Made by a program: the position numbers and the translations under genes
Assembly (NCBI GenBank): GCA_963784995.1
Contig: CAWATZ010000004.1
Span: 186,001 to 250,000, forward strand
Source: CAWATZ01 sp963784995
Lineage (GTDB): Bacteria; Planctomycetota; Planctomycetia; Gemmatales; Gemmataceae
DNA: 64,000 nt
Reading direction: 5' to 3'
Notes under the pieces: model-generated
Told to the model about the DNA's origin: nothing
Database searches by the model: none
Seen by the model: the letters and a program-made list of their open reading frames with translations, nothing else
In this document: piece by piece, positions 11,407 through 18,982 of the stretch
Numbering within the stretch: position 1 is the stretch's first letter
Layout of the letters: the number at the start of each line of letters is the position of its first letter

Positions 11407-11925
11407 ATGGAGAGGGCAGGCGGTGAAGCGATTGCAACTTATCAAGGGACATGGCTGGAGGGCTCCTACCGCTTTGATCTGTTCCCGGACGCGCTCCGAG
11501 TGGTTGGCTCGACTTTCCTGCGTTCCGACGAAGACAGCACCATCAGTCTCAGTGGTCTCCAGGTGCGCGTTGATCGGTTGCGGGTGCGTAGTGGACTGTT
11601 TACGGCCGGCTTGTGGCTGATACTGGTGGCGTTGCTTGTGTGCCCGGTGGCGGTGACCGCTCTGAAACTCGACCCTTTCGGATTGGCGGCTGGTTTGCTT
11701 GCGTCTCCGGGATTCGTTGGGATTGGGTTTACCTTCGCCGCAGCGCGGAAGACCGAGTTCGCGCGGTTCGTCACGGACGCTGGCGTCGCTGCTGTTGTCA
11801 TCCCGCGAACCCGGGCCGCAGATGGATTCGACAAGTTCATCAATCGGGTCGTGGCTCAGATCCGTGACTGCAAGAGGTTGGCCGAACAAGGAACTGCAGC
11901 AGACCCGCCCTGCCAGTCTCCTTGA
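11407..11925 (+). CDS. Hypothetical membrane protein, cassette-like
   Basis: The 172-aa protein has a soluble N-terminal third with TWLEGSYRFDLFPDALRV and DSTISLSGLQVRVDRLRV, which resembles a small PH-like beta domain. Two adjacent membrane helices follow (GLWLILVALLVCPVAVTAL and a glycine/alanine-rich segment LAAGLLASPGFVGIGFTFAA), then a cytosolic tail (DGFDKFINRVVAQIRDC). The last dozen codons run into attC-like element B. The gene is bracketed by elements A and B, each within about 50 bases of its ends, as in an integron cassette. The family was not recognised. ATG 11407 is taken as start; no strong ribosome binding site is visible. Confidence 0.6.
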   Translation: MERAGGEAIATYQGTWLEGSYRFDLFPDALRVVGSTFLRSDEDSTISLSGLQVRVDRLRVRSGLFTAGLWLILVALLVCPVAVTALKLDPFGLAAGLLASPGFVGIGFTFAAARKTEFARFVTDAGVAAVVIPRTRAADGFDKFINRVVAQIRDCKRLAEQGTAADPPCQSP

Positions 11926-11971
11926 CCATGCCTGGCTCTGCGGGGCGGGCTGCTGAGCGGGGTCGTTCAGC
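11881..11971. repeat. attC-like bulged inverted repeat B
   Basis: Same architecture as element A: GAAC (11884-11887), 9 bases, CAGCAG, an extra A, then cccgcc on the left; the right arm reads complementarily without the extra A and ends GTTC (11965-11968). The shared CAGCAG box, spacing and bulge position in two elements with otherwise different stems argue for one recombination-site family. It overlaps the 3' end of the membrane protein gene and ends 29 bases before the next gene. Confidence 0.6.
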
Positions 11972-11999
11972 GGCTGGAGTTGGCAGTCAGGAACCATCG

Positions 12000-12626
12000 A
12001 TGGCATATACGGACTTCACCCTGGAGAGCGCGGAAGCGGAGTTGGGGGTCACGGCCCGGCCCGGGGTGCTCTTCGCCGGGCTGTCACCGCTCCCCGTGCC
12101 GGCCTGGCTGCGGGACCTGCTCGCCCGCGGCATGCGCCTGGCCCTGGTCAGCGAGAAGGCGCGGAGCGAGTTCATCGTCGCCCCGATCCTGCTCGCGGTC
12201 CGGGAACTGTCCGGCGAGCGCGTCGCGATCCTGTCGGGCCAGCGCCTCGACGTGGACCCGGCGCGCCGCCTGGTCGGGGAGTGCGATTTCCTGCTGGCGC
12301 TATCCGAGCCGCTGCCACGGTTGCGGGCACCGGTGCTCACCGTGGTGGAGGAGGCCAACAAGAACGACATCGAGGCCGGACTGGGCCAGTGTGTCGCTCA
12401 GATGGTCGCGGCCCAGCTGTACAATGAACGCTCGGGGCAGGTGCTGCCCGCCATCTGCGGCTGCGTGACGACGGGGGAGGACTGGCAGTTCCTGCGCCTG
12501 GCCGGGTCGGTGGTGACCATCGGCCAGGGGCGGCTCTACATCGATAACGTCGGCGGGATCCTGGCGGCGTTGCAGGCGTGCGTTCAGCAAGAAGGGGCCG
12601 CGCCGAACCAGCCGCCGGTGGCGTGA
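12000..12626 (+). CDS. Conserved protein, possible PD-(D/E)XK nuclease-like fold
   Basis: 208 aa beginning MAYTDFTLESAEAELGV. It matches a family well known from cyanobacteria and planctomycetes with the landmarks LALVSEKARSEFIVAPILLA, LSGQRLDVDP, GECDFLLA, VEEANKNDIEAGLGQC and CGCVTTGEDWQFLRL. The D in GECDF and the E-A-N-K stretch resemble the PD-(D/E)XK catalytic core, but here the E-x-K spacing is one residue longer than usual, so activity is uncertain. ATG 12000 starts the conserved region and is preferred over 11922. Its position directly after attC-like element B may make it a third cassette. The biological role is not known. Confidence 0.7.
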   Translation: MAYTDFTLESAEAELGVTARPGVLFAGLSPLPVPAWLRDLLARGMRLALVSEKARSEFIVAPILLAVRELSGERVAILSGQRLDVDPARRLVGECDFLLALSEPLPRLRAPVLTVVEEANKNDIEAGLGQCVAQMVAAQLYNERSGQVLPAICGCVTTGEDWQFLRLAGSVVTIGQGRLYIDNVGGILAALQACVQQEGAAPNQPPVA

Positions 12627-12652
12627 CGGGCAACGAAGCGACGGACATCCTC

Positions 12653-13039
12653 ATGCACAAAGCGTTTGTGCTTTGCAACAGCATCACGGACAATCCCACG
12701 GGCCAGGGCCAGAAAGACTTGCAGGGGGCAGGCCTTTCCCGAATCGAGTGCGCGGGCCCTTTCCCCGTCAAGCTGTCCTTCTGGATTTTCGTTCCGTTGT
12801 CGGACCAGAAGGAAACCGGGGAAGCACGACTGGCGCTCATGCGGGCCGATTCGGGCCGGCGTTACTTCTTCCGCCCAATCACCGTCCGACACCCGGATCT
12901 GGCGCAGGCGACCGTTTTCTGTGTTCGCCTGTACGATTGCACGTTTCCGGAGCGAGGCGTCTACTTCCTCGAACTGTGGTATGATGACGTCTGGGTTGTC
13001 GATCAGCGTCTCGAATTGAGCGATCAGGGAGTGCGATGA
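12653..13039 (+). CDS. DUF6941-like protein
   Basis: 128 aa starting MHKAFVLCNSITDNPTGQGQ, with FWIFVPLSD and a C-terminal GVYFLELWYDDVWVVDQRL. The opening KAFVLC, followed by a barrel-like arrangement ending in a statement of strand pairs, is typical of the DUF6941 family of uncharacterised bacterial proteins. The assignment rests on this resemblance only. ATG 12653 was chosen at the start of the conserved block. Its stop overlaps the next ATG (ATGA at 13036-13039), so the two genes are translationally coupled. Confidence 0.65.
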   Translation: MHKAFVLCNSITDNPTGQGQKDLQGAGLSRIECAGPFPVKLSFWIFVPLSDQKETGEARLALMRADSGRRYFFRPITVRHPDLAQATVFCVRLYDCTFPERGVYFLELWYDDVWVVDQRLELSDQGVR

Positions 13040-13236
13040 ACCAGAACCACAACCAACCGTCAAGCACTGGCGGAGTACAGGTCTTTGAGTTGACCATGGA
13101 TAACCCCGAGGACCAGGACGAGCTCAACCGTCGGTTGCGTAAGCCGGGTGAATCCGACCCAGGCGCGTCCCCGAAGAACGGGCAGCCCCCCCCCCGCGAA
13201 CCGAGCGGGACGGAGCCTGGCCGAACCACCGGCTGA
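13036..13236 (+). CDS. Small hypothetical protein coupled to the DUF6941-like gene
   Basis: 66 aa, hydrophilic and proline-rich (MNQNHNQPSSTGGVQVFEL, then acidic DNPEDQDELNRRL and a Pro/Gly-rich tail). It lacks membrane segments and looks mostly disordered. The ATGA overlap with the preceding stop is the main evidence that it is translated. No family was recognised. Confidence 0.5.
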   Translation: MNQNHNQPSSTGGVQVFELTMDNPEDQDELNRRLRKPGESDPGASPKNGQPPPREPSGTEPGRTTG

Positions 13237-13461
13237 AGCGGACCGAGGCCACCCTTTGGTTTTCCCAGGTTGGCGCTGCTCGAGGCGGTTCCGGCAGTTT
13301 AGCCTTCCCGTTCGCGAAGACAGGAGACGGTGCGGCAACATGCCGAGCGAACACGCTCTTCGCGTGCCGGCAGGTGCCATCTGTGCTCAGGCCCTTCGGG
13401 TTTGCGGTCCGCCACTACCGGCGTACAATGACTGCAAGACCAACGACCTGCGAGCAACGAG

Positions 13462-14709
13462 ATGCACCGCGAAGTATCCCACACGGACCCGAACCAATCG
13501 CAAGACAGTCCCCTGACGCTTTACCTGCTCACGGGGCTGCTTGGCCTGCTCCTGGCCGCCGATCTCTGGCCCCTGCTGGTCAACTGGCTGAACCCCTGGC
13601 TGAGCGGCTGGGACATCAGTCTGCCCACCTGGCCCAACGAGATTCGCGGCTATCGGCTGGCCCTGATCGCCGCCGTGATCGGCGGCGCCCGGGCCCTGTA
13701 CGGCTCGCTGGACGCGCTCTTCGCGGGTCGGGTCGGGGCCGACCTCGCCCTGGCCATCGCCTGCGTGGCCGCCATCCTGCTGCGCGAGCCGCTGGTCGCC
13801 GCCGAGGTGGTGTTCATCGGCATGCTCGGCGAGTGCCTGGAGGGCTTCACCTTCGAGCGCACCCAGCGGGCCCTTCGCGGTCTGGTGCAGCTCCGGCCAC
13901 GGCGCTGCTGGCGCCTGCGCGACGGCCAGGAAGAGCGCATCCTGACCACCGAACTTCAGGTGGGCGACGTGATCGTGGTCAAGCCGGGCGGCCGGGTGCC
14001 GGCCGACGGCGTGGTCCGCGACGGCCGCTCGACCGTGGACGTCAGCCCCCTGACGGGCGAGAGCCTGCCGGCGGACAAGGGACCGGGCGACGAGGTGCTG
14101 GCCGGCTCGCTGAACCAGACCGGCGCTCTGACCATCGAGGCGCAGCGGGTGGCCGGCGAGACCGTGGTCGCCCGGGTGATCGAGCTGACCTCGAAGGCGC
14201 TGCAAGACAAGGCGCCGCTGGAGCGCACCGCGGATCGGGCGGCCCGCTGGTTCCTCCCGGTCGTGCTGGCCCTGGCGGCCGTCACCTTCCTGGGCGGACT
14301 GGTCTACTACGGCAGCGGCTGGTTTCGCGCGGCCGACGGTCCCCGGCTGGGACTGCTCGACGCCGCCCGGCTCAGTCTCTATCCGGTGCTGTCGGTCCTG
14401 GTCGTGGCCTGTCCCTGCGCTCTGATCCTGGCCACGCCCGCCGCGGTGATCGCCGCTCTGGGCCGGCTGGCGGGGACGGGCATCCTCATCAAGCGCGGCA
14501 GCGCCCTGGAACGGCTGGCCGCAGTCAAGGTGGTCGCCTTCGACAAGACCGGCACCCTGACCGCTGGACACCTGGAACTGGGTGACATCGTTCCCCTGGC
14601 GGGCATCACCGCGGACGAACTGCTGCGGATCGCCGCCAGCGCGGAGCAGTCCAGCGAGCACGTCCTGGCCCGGCTGATCCTGGCCGAGGCCCAGCAAACG
14701 CGAGCCTGA
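13462..14709 (+). CDS. P1B-type heavy-metal ATPase, N-terminal part (frame interrupted at 14707)
   Basis: The first 415 codons contain membrane helices, the actuator loop with SPLTGESLPADKGPGD, the transport-site helix motif VVACPCALIL, and the phosphorylation motif AFDKTGTLT (Asp near 360). The CPC motif places it among Cu/Ag or Zn/Cd/Pb exporters; there is no N-terminal metal-binding domain. The TGA at 14707 ends this frame. The expected continuation LTLEAFSDFQAHPGC is read in another phase from about 14700 to 14765, after which the original phase resumes at 14881 and upstream. Two compensating indels about 60 bases apart therefore separate this part from the remainder; sequencing error is possible. 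The downstream part is fused to an SPFH domain. Confidence 0.85.
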   Translation: MHREVSHTDPNQSQDSPLTLYLLTGLLGLLLAADLWPLLVNWLNPWLSGWDISLPTWPNEIRGYRLALIAAVIGGARALYGSLDALFAGRVGADLALAIACVAAILLREPLVAAEVVFIGMLGECLEGFTFERTQRALRGLVQLRPRRCWRLRDGQEERILTTELQVGDVIVVKPGGRVPADGVVRDGRSTVDVSPLTGESLPADKGPGDEVLAGSLNQTGALTIEAQRVAGETVVARVIELTSKALQDKAPLERTADRAARWFLPVVLALAAVTFLGGLVYYGSGWFRAADGPRLGLLDAARLSLYPVLSVLVVACPCALILATPAAVIAALGRLAGTGILIKRGSALERLAAVKVVAFDKTGTLTAGHLELGDIVPLAGITADELLRIAASAEQSSEHVLARLILAEAQQTRA

Positions 14710-14880
14710 CGCTCGAAGCCTTCAGCGATTTCCAGGCTCATCCCGGCTGCGGCGTCTCGGGGCGCATCGGCGACGAGCGACATCCTGGTCGGCAATCCCC
14801 GGCTGCTGAGTGAGCGGGGACTCGCCCTGCCTCCCGAGGTTGCCGCGATCCTGGCCCGGCTGGACGAGGCGGGGCAAACC

Positions 14881-16851
14881 GTGCTTCTGGTCGCACGCTC
14901 CGGCATCATCCTGGGAGTGATCGGGGCTCGCGACCAGGTCCGTCCCGAGGCGCCCGGCGTCCTCGCCGAGCTGCGGCATCTCGGCATCGAGCGGCTGGCG
15001 ATGCTGACCGGCGATCGCGCCGCCGTGGCCCAGGCGGTGGCCCGGCAGCTGGAGACGGAGTCGGTACAGCTCGAAGTCCATGCGGAGCTGCTGCCGCACC
15101 AGAAGGCGGAATGGGTCGCTTCCGTCGGGATTGGTGAAAAGAAAGAAGCAATCCCGACGGAAGCAATCACCACTTCACCAATCACCAATCACCAATCACC
15201 AATCACCACGCACGTTGCCATGGTCGGCGACGGCATCAACGACGCCCCGGCCCTGGCCCGCGCCGACGTGGGCCTGGCCCTGGCGAGCAGCGGCACGGAC
15301 CTGGCGGCCGAGGCGGGCGACGTCGTCTTCATGGGCGATCCGCTCCGGCACCTGCCGCTGCTGATGCGGCTGTCGCGCGAGACGGTGCGGATCATCCGGC
15401 AGAACATCCTGATCTTCGCCTTTGGCGTCAACGCCGTCGGCATCCTGCTGACCGCCTGGCTCTGGCCGGTGCTGCTGCCGGCCTCCTGGTTCGAGCAAGG
15501 GCCGGTCGCCGCCGTCATTTACCACCAGCTCGGCTCGCTGGCCGTGCTGCTCAACTCGATGCGGCTGCTCTGGTTCGAGCGTGCCCCGAAACCCGGTAGC
15601 GTCAGCGACGGCTCTCTCTGGCGTCGAGTGGAGCGGATCAACGCCTGGATGGAGCGCTGGCTCAACGTCGAGGAGGGACTGCACCAGTTGCTGCACCACT
15701 GGCGCGAGGCGTTTGCCGTCGTCCTGGTGCTGTTGCTGGGCGGCTACGCCCTGAGCGGCTTGACGGCGATCGGACCCGACGAGGTCGGCATTGTCCAGCG
15801 CTGGGGCCGGCCGCTGCCGGAGGACCTCACGCCGGGGCTGCACTGGTGCTGGCCCTGGCCCGTGGATCGCGTGACCCGAATCCAGCCTGACCGCGTACAG
15901 ACCTTGGAGATCGGTTATCGGGTGATTGGTCGCTCCGGTGGGCTCCCCGGCGGCCGATCCTGGTCGAGCGTGCATGGCCAGGACGGCGTGCGCCGCATCG
16001 CGGAAGAGGGGGTGATGATCACGGCGGACAACAACCTGATCGAGTTTCAGGGCACGGTCCGCTATCGCATCGCCTGGCCGAGGACCTGGCTGTTCGAGGT
16101 CCGCGACGGGCCGGCCATCCTGCGCACCGCTACCGAGTCGGTCCTGCGCGAGACCATCGCCAGCCACACCTTCAGCGACCTGCTGACCACCGGCCGGGCC
16201 GATTTCCAGAAGGAAGTGCTGGCCCGCTTGAGCCGCCGGGTCGAGGGATATGGCTCGTCGCCGGCGGGGTTGGGAATTGAACTGGATGGCATCTCGGTGG
16301 ACGATCTGCACCCGCCGCAGGAGGTCGTGGCGTCGTATTACAAGGTGACCGTGGCGATGGAGAAGCGGGATCAGCAGATTCACCTGGCCGAGAAGACTGC
16401 CATCTCCGATCAGAAGATCGCGCAGGGCAAGCAACTGGAAACCATCCGCACGGCCGAGGGGAAGGCCGACGAGCTGGTCCTGCTGGCCCAGGCCCAGACC
16501 GACGCCTTCCGGGCACGCTGGGAAGTGCGTTCCCGTCTGAGCTGGCAGGTCGAATTCGCCTTGCTGGGCGAGGCGTTCCAGCTGCACCTTGCCGGCAAAC
16601 CGGCCGCGGAAGTGGCCCGGACCTGGCAACGGCTGCGAAGCGACGCCGTGACCCTGCAAGGCCAGCTGACCGATTTTCGCCTCTGGTGTGAAGCGGTCGC
16701 AACGGCGCTGAGCGGGCGCGAGAAAGTGATCGTCGATAGCGACAAGGTGCCGGGTCGCAAACACCTGTGGCTGCTGCCGGCCGAGATGCTCCGGCCGGCG
16801 CCAATCATGCTGCCGCCCCGAGCGGACCCTGAGAGAAGGGAAACGCCATGA
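14881..16851 (+). CDS. P-type ATPase C-terminal part fused to an HflK-like SPFH domain
   Basis: The same frame as the upstream ATPase continues with GNPRLLSERGLALPP before the first available start (GTG 14881). Then come MLTGDRAAVAQAVA and the hinge motif MVGDGINDAPAL, followed by the last helices. A palindromic element interrupts the P domain directly before the hinge. After LLNSMRLLWFERAPKPGSVS the chain passes without a stop into a new membrane helix (FAVVLVLLLGGYALSG) and an SPFH/prohibitin domain (IGPDEVGIVQRWGRPLPED). A long helical region follows. One open frame covers both, so this is a true fusion at DNA level. Its stop overlaps the next ATG (16848-16851). HflK-type proteins form membrane complexes with FtsH; an ATPase scaffolded by its own SPFH domain is inferred. 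Confidence 0.8.
   Translation: MLLVARSGIILGVIGARDQVRPEAPGVLAELRHLGIERLAMLTGDRAAVAQAVARQLETESVQLEVHAELLPHQKAEWVASVGIGEKKEAIPTEAITTSPITNHQSPITTHVAMVGDGINDAPALARADVGLALASSGTDLAAEAGDVVFMGDPLRHLPLLMRLSRETVRIIRQNILIFAFGVNAVGILLTAWLWPVLLPASWFEQGPVAAVIYHQLGSLAVLLNSMRLLWFERAPKPGSVSDGSLWRRVERINAWMERWLNVEEGLHQLLHHWREAFAVVLVLLLGGYALSGLTAIGPDEVGIVQRWGRPLPEDLTPGLHWCWPWPVDRVTRIQPDRVQTLEIGYRVIGRSGGLPGGRSWSSVHGQDGVRRIAEEGVMITADNNLIEFQGTVRYRIAWPRTWLFEVRDGPAILRTATESVLRETIASHTFSDLLTTGRADFQKEVLARLSRRVEGYGSSPAGLGIELDGISVDDLHPPQEVVASYYKVTVAMEKRDQQIHLAEKTAISDQKIAQGKQLETIRTAEGKADELVLLAQAQTDAFRARWEVRSRLSWQVEFALLGEAFQLHLAGKPAAEVARTWQRLRSDAVTLQGQLTDFRLWCEAVATALSGREKVIVDSDKVPGRKHLWLLPAEMLRPAPIMLPPRADPERRETP
15118..15215. 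repeat. In-frame compound palindrome inside the P-type ATPase
   Basis: ttccgtcgggattg is followed by its complement caatcccgacggaa, then by caccaatcac units related to those at 5382-5472. The frame stays open, inserting GEKKEAIPTEAITTSPITNH and more residues between EWVASVG and THVAMVGDGINDAP. It lies just before the Mg-binding GDGINDAP loop of the P domain. Confidence 0.88.
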
Positions 16852-17820
16852 AGCTCCGCTGGATTGTCCTGTGTCTGGTCGTTCTGCTGGTCCTGGCCCG
16901 GGCGTGCCTGTTCGTCGTGGACCGGAGCGAGTTCGTCTACGTGACGCTGTTTGGCCGGCACGTGGCCACCTGCGACGGCGCCACCGACGCGGGGCTGCAC
17001 GTGCGCTGGCCCTGGCCGATCGAGAGCGTCACCCGCCTGGATCGGCGCTTGCAGTCGTTCGACCTGCCCGGCGCCGAACTGCTCACGCAGGACCCGCGCG
17101 GCAAGACCATCGACAAGACCGTGACCGTGGACGCCTACGTTTGCTGGCGCATCGCCGAGACGCCGGGGAGCGTCGATCGCTTTGTGCGGACGGTCGGCAC
17201 GCATGAATCAGCCCGGACGCTGCTCGGCCAGCGCATCAACAGCGAGCTGGGGGCGCTCGTCGGCCGGATGGAGACTGGACGATCTGATCAGCACCGACCC
17301 GGGCAGGGTGGATTCCGAGCGCGAACGGCTGCGCAAGCGTCTGGTCGAGGGAGCGGGGCAGGGCGGCCTGAAGGAAGTGGCGGACAAGCAATACGGGATC
17401 GAGGTGATCGACGTTCGGCTGCGGCGGATCAACCATCCGCCCGCGGCACGGGAGGCGATCTTTGAACGCATTCGCAGCGAGCGCGCACGGCGGGCCGCTG
17501 AGTACGAGAGCGAGGGCGAACGGCGGTCGCTCGACATCGCGAGCGAGAGCAAACGGAAGGTCACCCAACTGGAAGCGGAAGGGCGGGCCGAGGCCATCCG
17601 CATCACCGGCGCGGCCAGCGCCCGGGCCGATCGGATCCGCAACGAGGCGTCCCGGCTCGATCCGCAGTTTTACACCTTCCTGAAACAGCTGGAGGACTAT
17701 CAGCGCATCCTGGGCGACAACAAGACGCTGCTCTTGCTCTCGACTCATCGGGCCCTGTTCGATACGCTGTTCAATCCACCAACACCTGGGAAAAAACCCG
17801 CGGAGATGGGGAAGCAATGA
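16848..17820 (+). CDS. hflC: HflC-like SPFH membrane protein (one frameshift)
   Basis: An N-terminal membrane helix (LRWIVLCLVVLLVLARA) is followed by the SPFH domain with VDRSEFVYVTLFGRHV, GLHVRWPWPIESVTRLDRRL and KTVTVDAYVCWRI, as in HflC. After GALVGRM the frame changes by one base near 17265-17275. The expected DDLISTDPGRV, VIDVRLRRINHPPAAREAIFERI and the coiled region continue in the second phase to 17820. The residual chain would be about 323 aa, a normal HflC length. HflC with HflK forms a membrane ring that modulates FtsH proteolysis. It overlaps both neighbours by four bases (ATGA), so the three SPFH genes form one operon. The frameshift may be a sequence error. Confidence 0.82.
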
Positions 17821-18749
17821 AACGCTGGTGGTGGCTGCTGCTGGGATTGGTGCTGCTCGGCTACCTCCTGACCGGCGTGGTCCAGGTCTTGCCGGGCGAG
17901 CGTGCCGTGGTGCGCCGCTTTGGCCGGGTGCTGGACGAGCGGCCGGAGCCGGGTCTGTGGGTCGGTCTGCCGTGGGGCATGGATCGCGTGGACCGGGTGG
18001 CGGTCGATCGGGTCCAGAACGTGACGGTGGGCTACCAGGATGAGGGCTCCTCGGCCACGATCCCGGTGGGCCAGATGCTGACCGGCGACCACAACCTCGT
18101 CAACGTGCAGACGACAGTTTACTACAAGGTCAAACCGGAGGAGGTGGTCGGGTACGTTGTGGCCGGCGACCGGGTCGAGTCGGTCCTGACGCGGGCGGCC
18201 GAGAGCGTCCTGGCGGAGTGGGTCGCGGGCCGAACGGTGGATTACGTGCTGCTCAACGGCAAGCAGCAATTGCCGCGCTTCCTGGTTGAGAAAGTGCAAG
18301 AGCGCCTGGAAAAGTACCATCTGGGCGTGCAGGTCCTCGACGCCCGGGTCGGGTTGATCGCTCCGCCCGACGACGTCAAGCCGGCCTTCGACAGGGTGGC
18401 CCAGGCCCAGACCAGCATCGCCACGAAGACCAACAAGGCCGAGCAGGATGCCAGGACCCAGTTGCAGACCGCCCAGGCCAACCGCTACCGCGCCCTGCAA
18501 GACGCCGCTGCCCAGGCCCACGGCCAGACCGTGGTGGCCAGTCAGGAGGCCGTGAGCTTCCGCCGCCGCTTGGAGGAGTACCAGCGCGGTCTGAAGGACA
18601 ACCCGCACTATCTCCGGCAAATCTGGGAAGAGGAACGGGGCAAGCTGTTGGGCCGGATGAAGGAGAACAAGCAGCTGGGGCTGCTCGACCACTACCTGGG
18701 CCCCGATGGATTGGACCTGACCATCGCCCCGCCCTTGCCACAGAAGTAA
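17817..18749 (+). CDS. hflK: HflK-like SPFH membrane protein
   Basis: 310 aa with one N-terminal membrane helix (WWWLLLGLVLLGYLLTGVV). The SPFH domain has VLPGERAVVRRFGRVL, GLWVGLPWGMDRVDRV and LTGDHNLVNVQTTVYYKV, closely following HflK. A long helical tail (AEQDARTQLQTAQANRYRAL) follows, lacking the Gly/Pro-rich N-terminal extension of E. coli HflK. It would partner the HflC-like protein encoded immediately upstream (ATGA overlap). No ftsH is in the window. An unusual 54-base perfect inverted repeat follows 34 bases after the stop. Confidence 0.88.
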   Translation: MKRWWWLLLGLVLLGYLLTGVVQVLPGERAVVRRFGRVLDERPEPGLWVGLPWGMDRVDRVAVDRVQNVTVGYQDEGSSATIPVGQMLTGDHNLVNVQTTVYYKVKPEEVVGYVVAGDRVESVLTRAAESVLAEWVAGRTVDYVLLNGKQQLPRFLVEKVQERLEKYHLGVQVLDARVGLIAPPDDVKPAFDRVAQAQTSIATKTNKAEQDARTQLQTAQANRYRALQDAAAQAHGQTVVASQEAVSFRRRLEEYQRGLKDNPHYLRQIWEEERGKLLGRMKENKQLGLLDHYLGPDGLDLTIAPPLPQK

Positions 18750-18783
18750 TTCGGTGATTGAGGATTGGAGAATGGAGATCAGA

Positions 18784-18943
18784 AGAAGAGCAAGAGTAAG
18801 ATGAAGATTTAGATTAGGAAGAGGATTAAGAGAAAGATTAAGATTAAGAGTAAGACACGAATCGCCCACCTTCCTACTCTTACTCTTGCTCTTTCTCTTA
18901 ATCCTCTTCCTAATCTAAATCTTCATCTTACTCTTGCTCTTCT
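18784..18943. repeat. Perfect 54-base inverted repeat with purine-rich strand
   Basis: Arms 18784-18837 and 18890-18943 are exactly complementary over 54 bases around a 52-base loop, which holds a further small stem (aagagtaag/cttactctt). One arm is almost entirely A/G plus scattered T, built of gaag, aaga and ttag units, unlike the GC-rich surroundings. It lies between hflK and lgt. Confidence 0.96.
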
Positions 18944-18982
18944 TTCCTCTACCACAATCGCCCCTTCGGATTCGAGGTTCTC

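Noticed and set aside
11297..11971. Proven integron
   Set aside because: No integrase is present in the window and the core boxes match the consensus only partly; kept as attC-like.
13374..14585. 403-codon frame overlapping the P-type ATPase
   Set aside because: Arg/Gly-rich shadow of the ATPase coding phase without conserved motifs.
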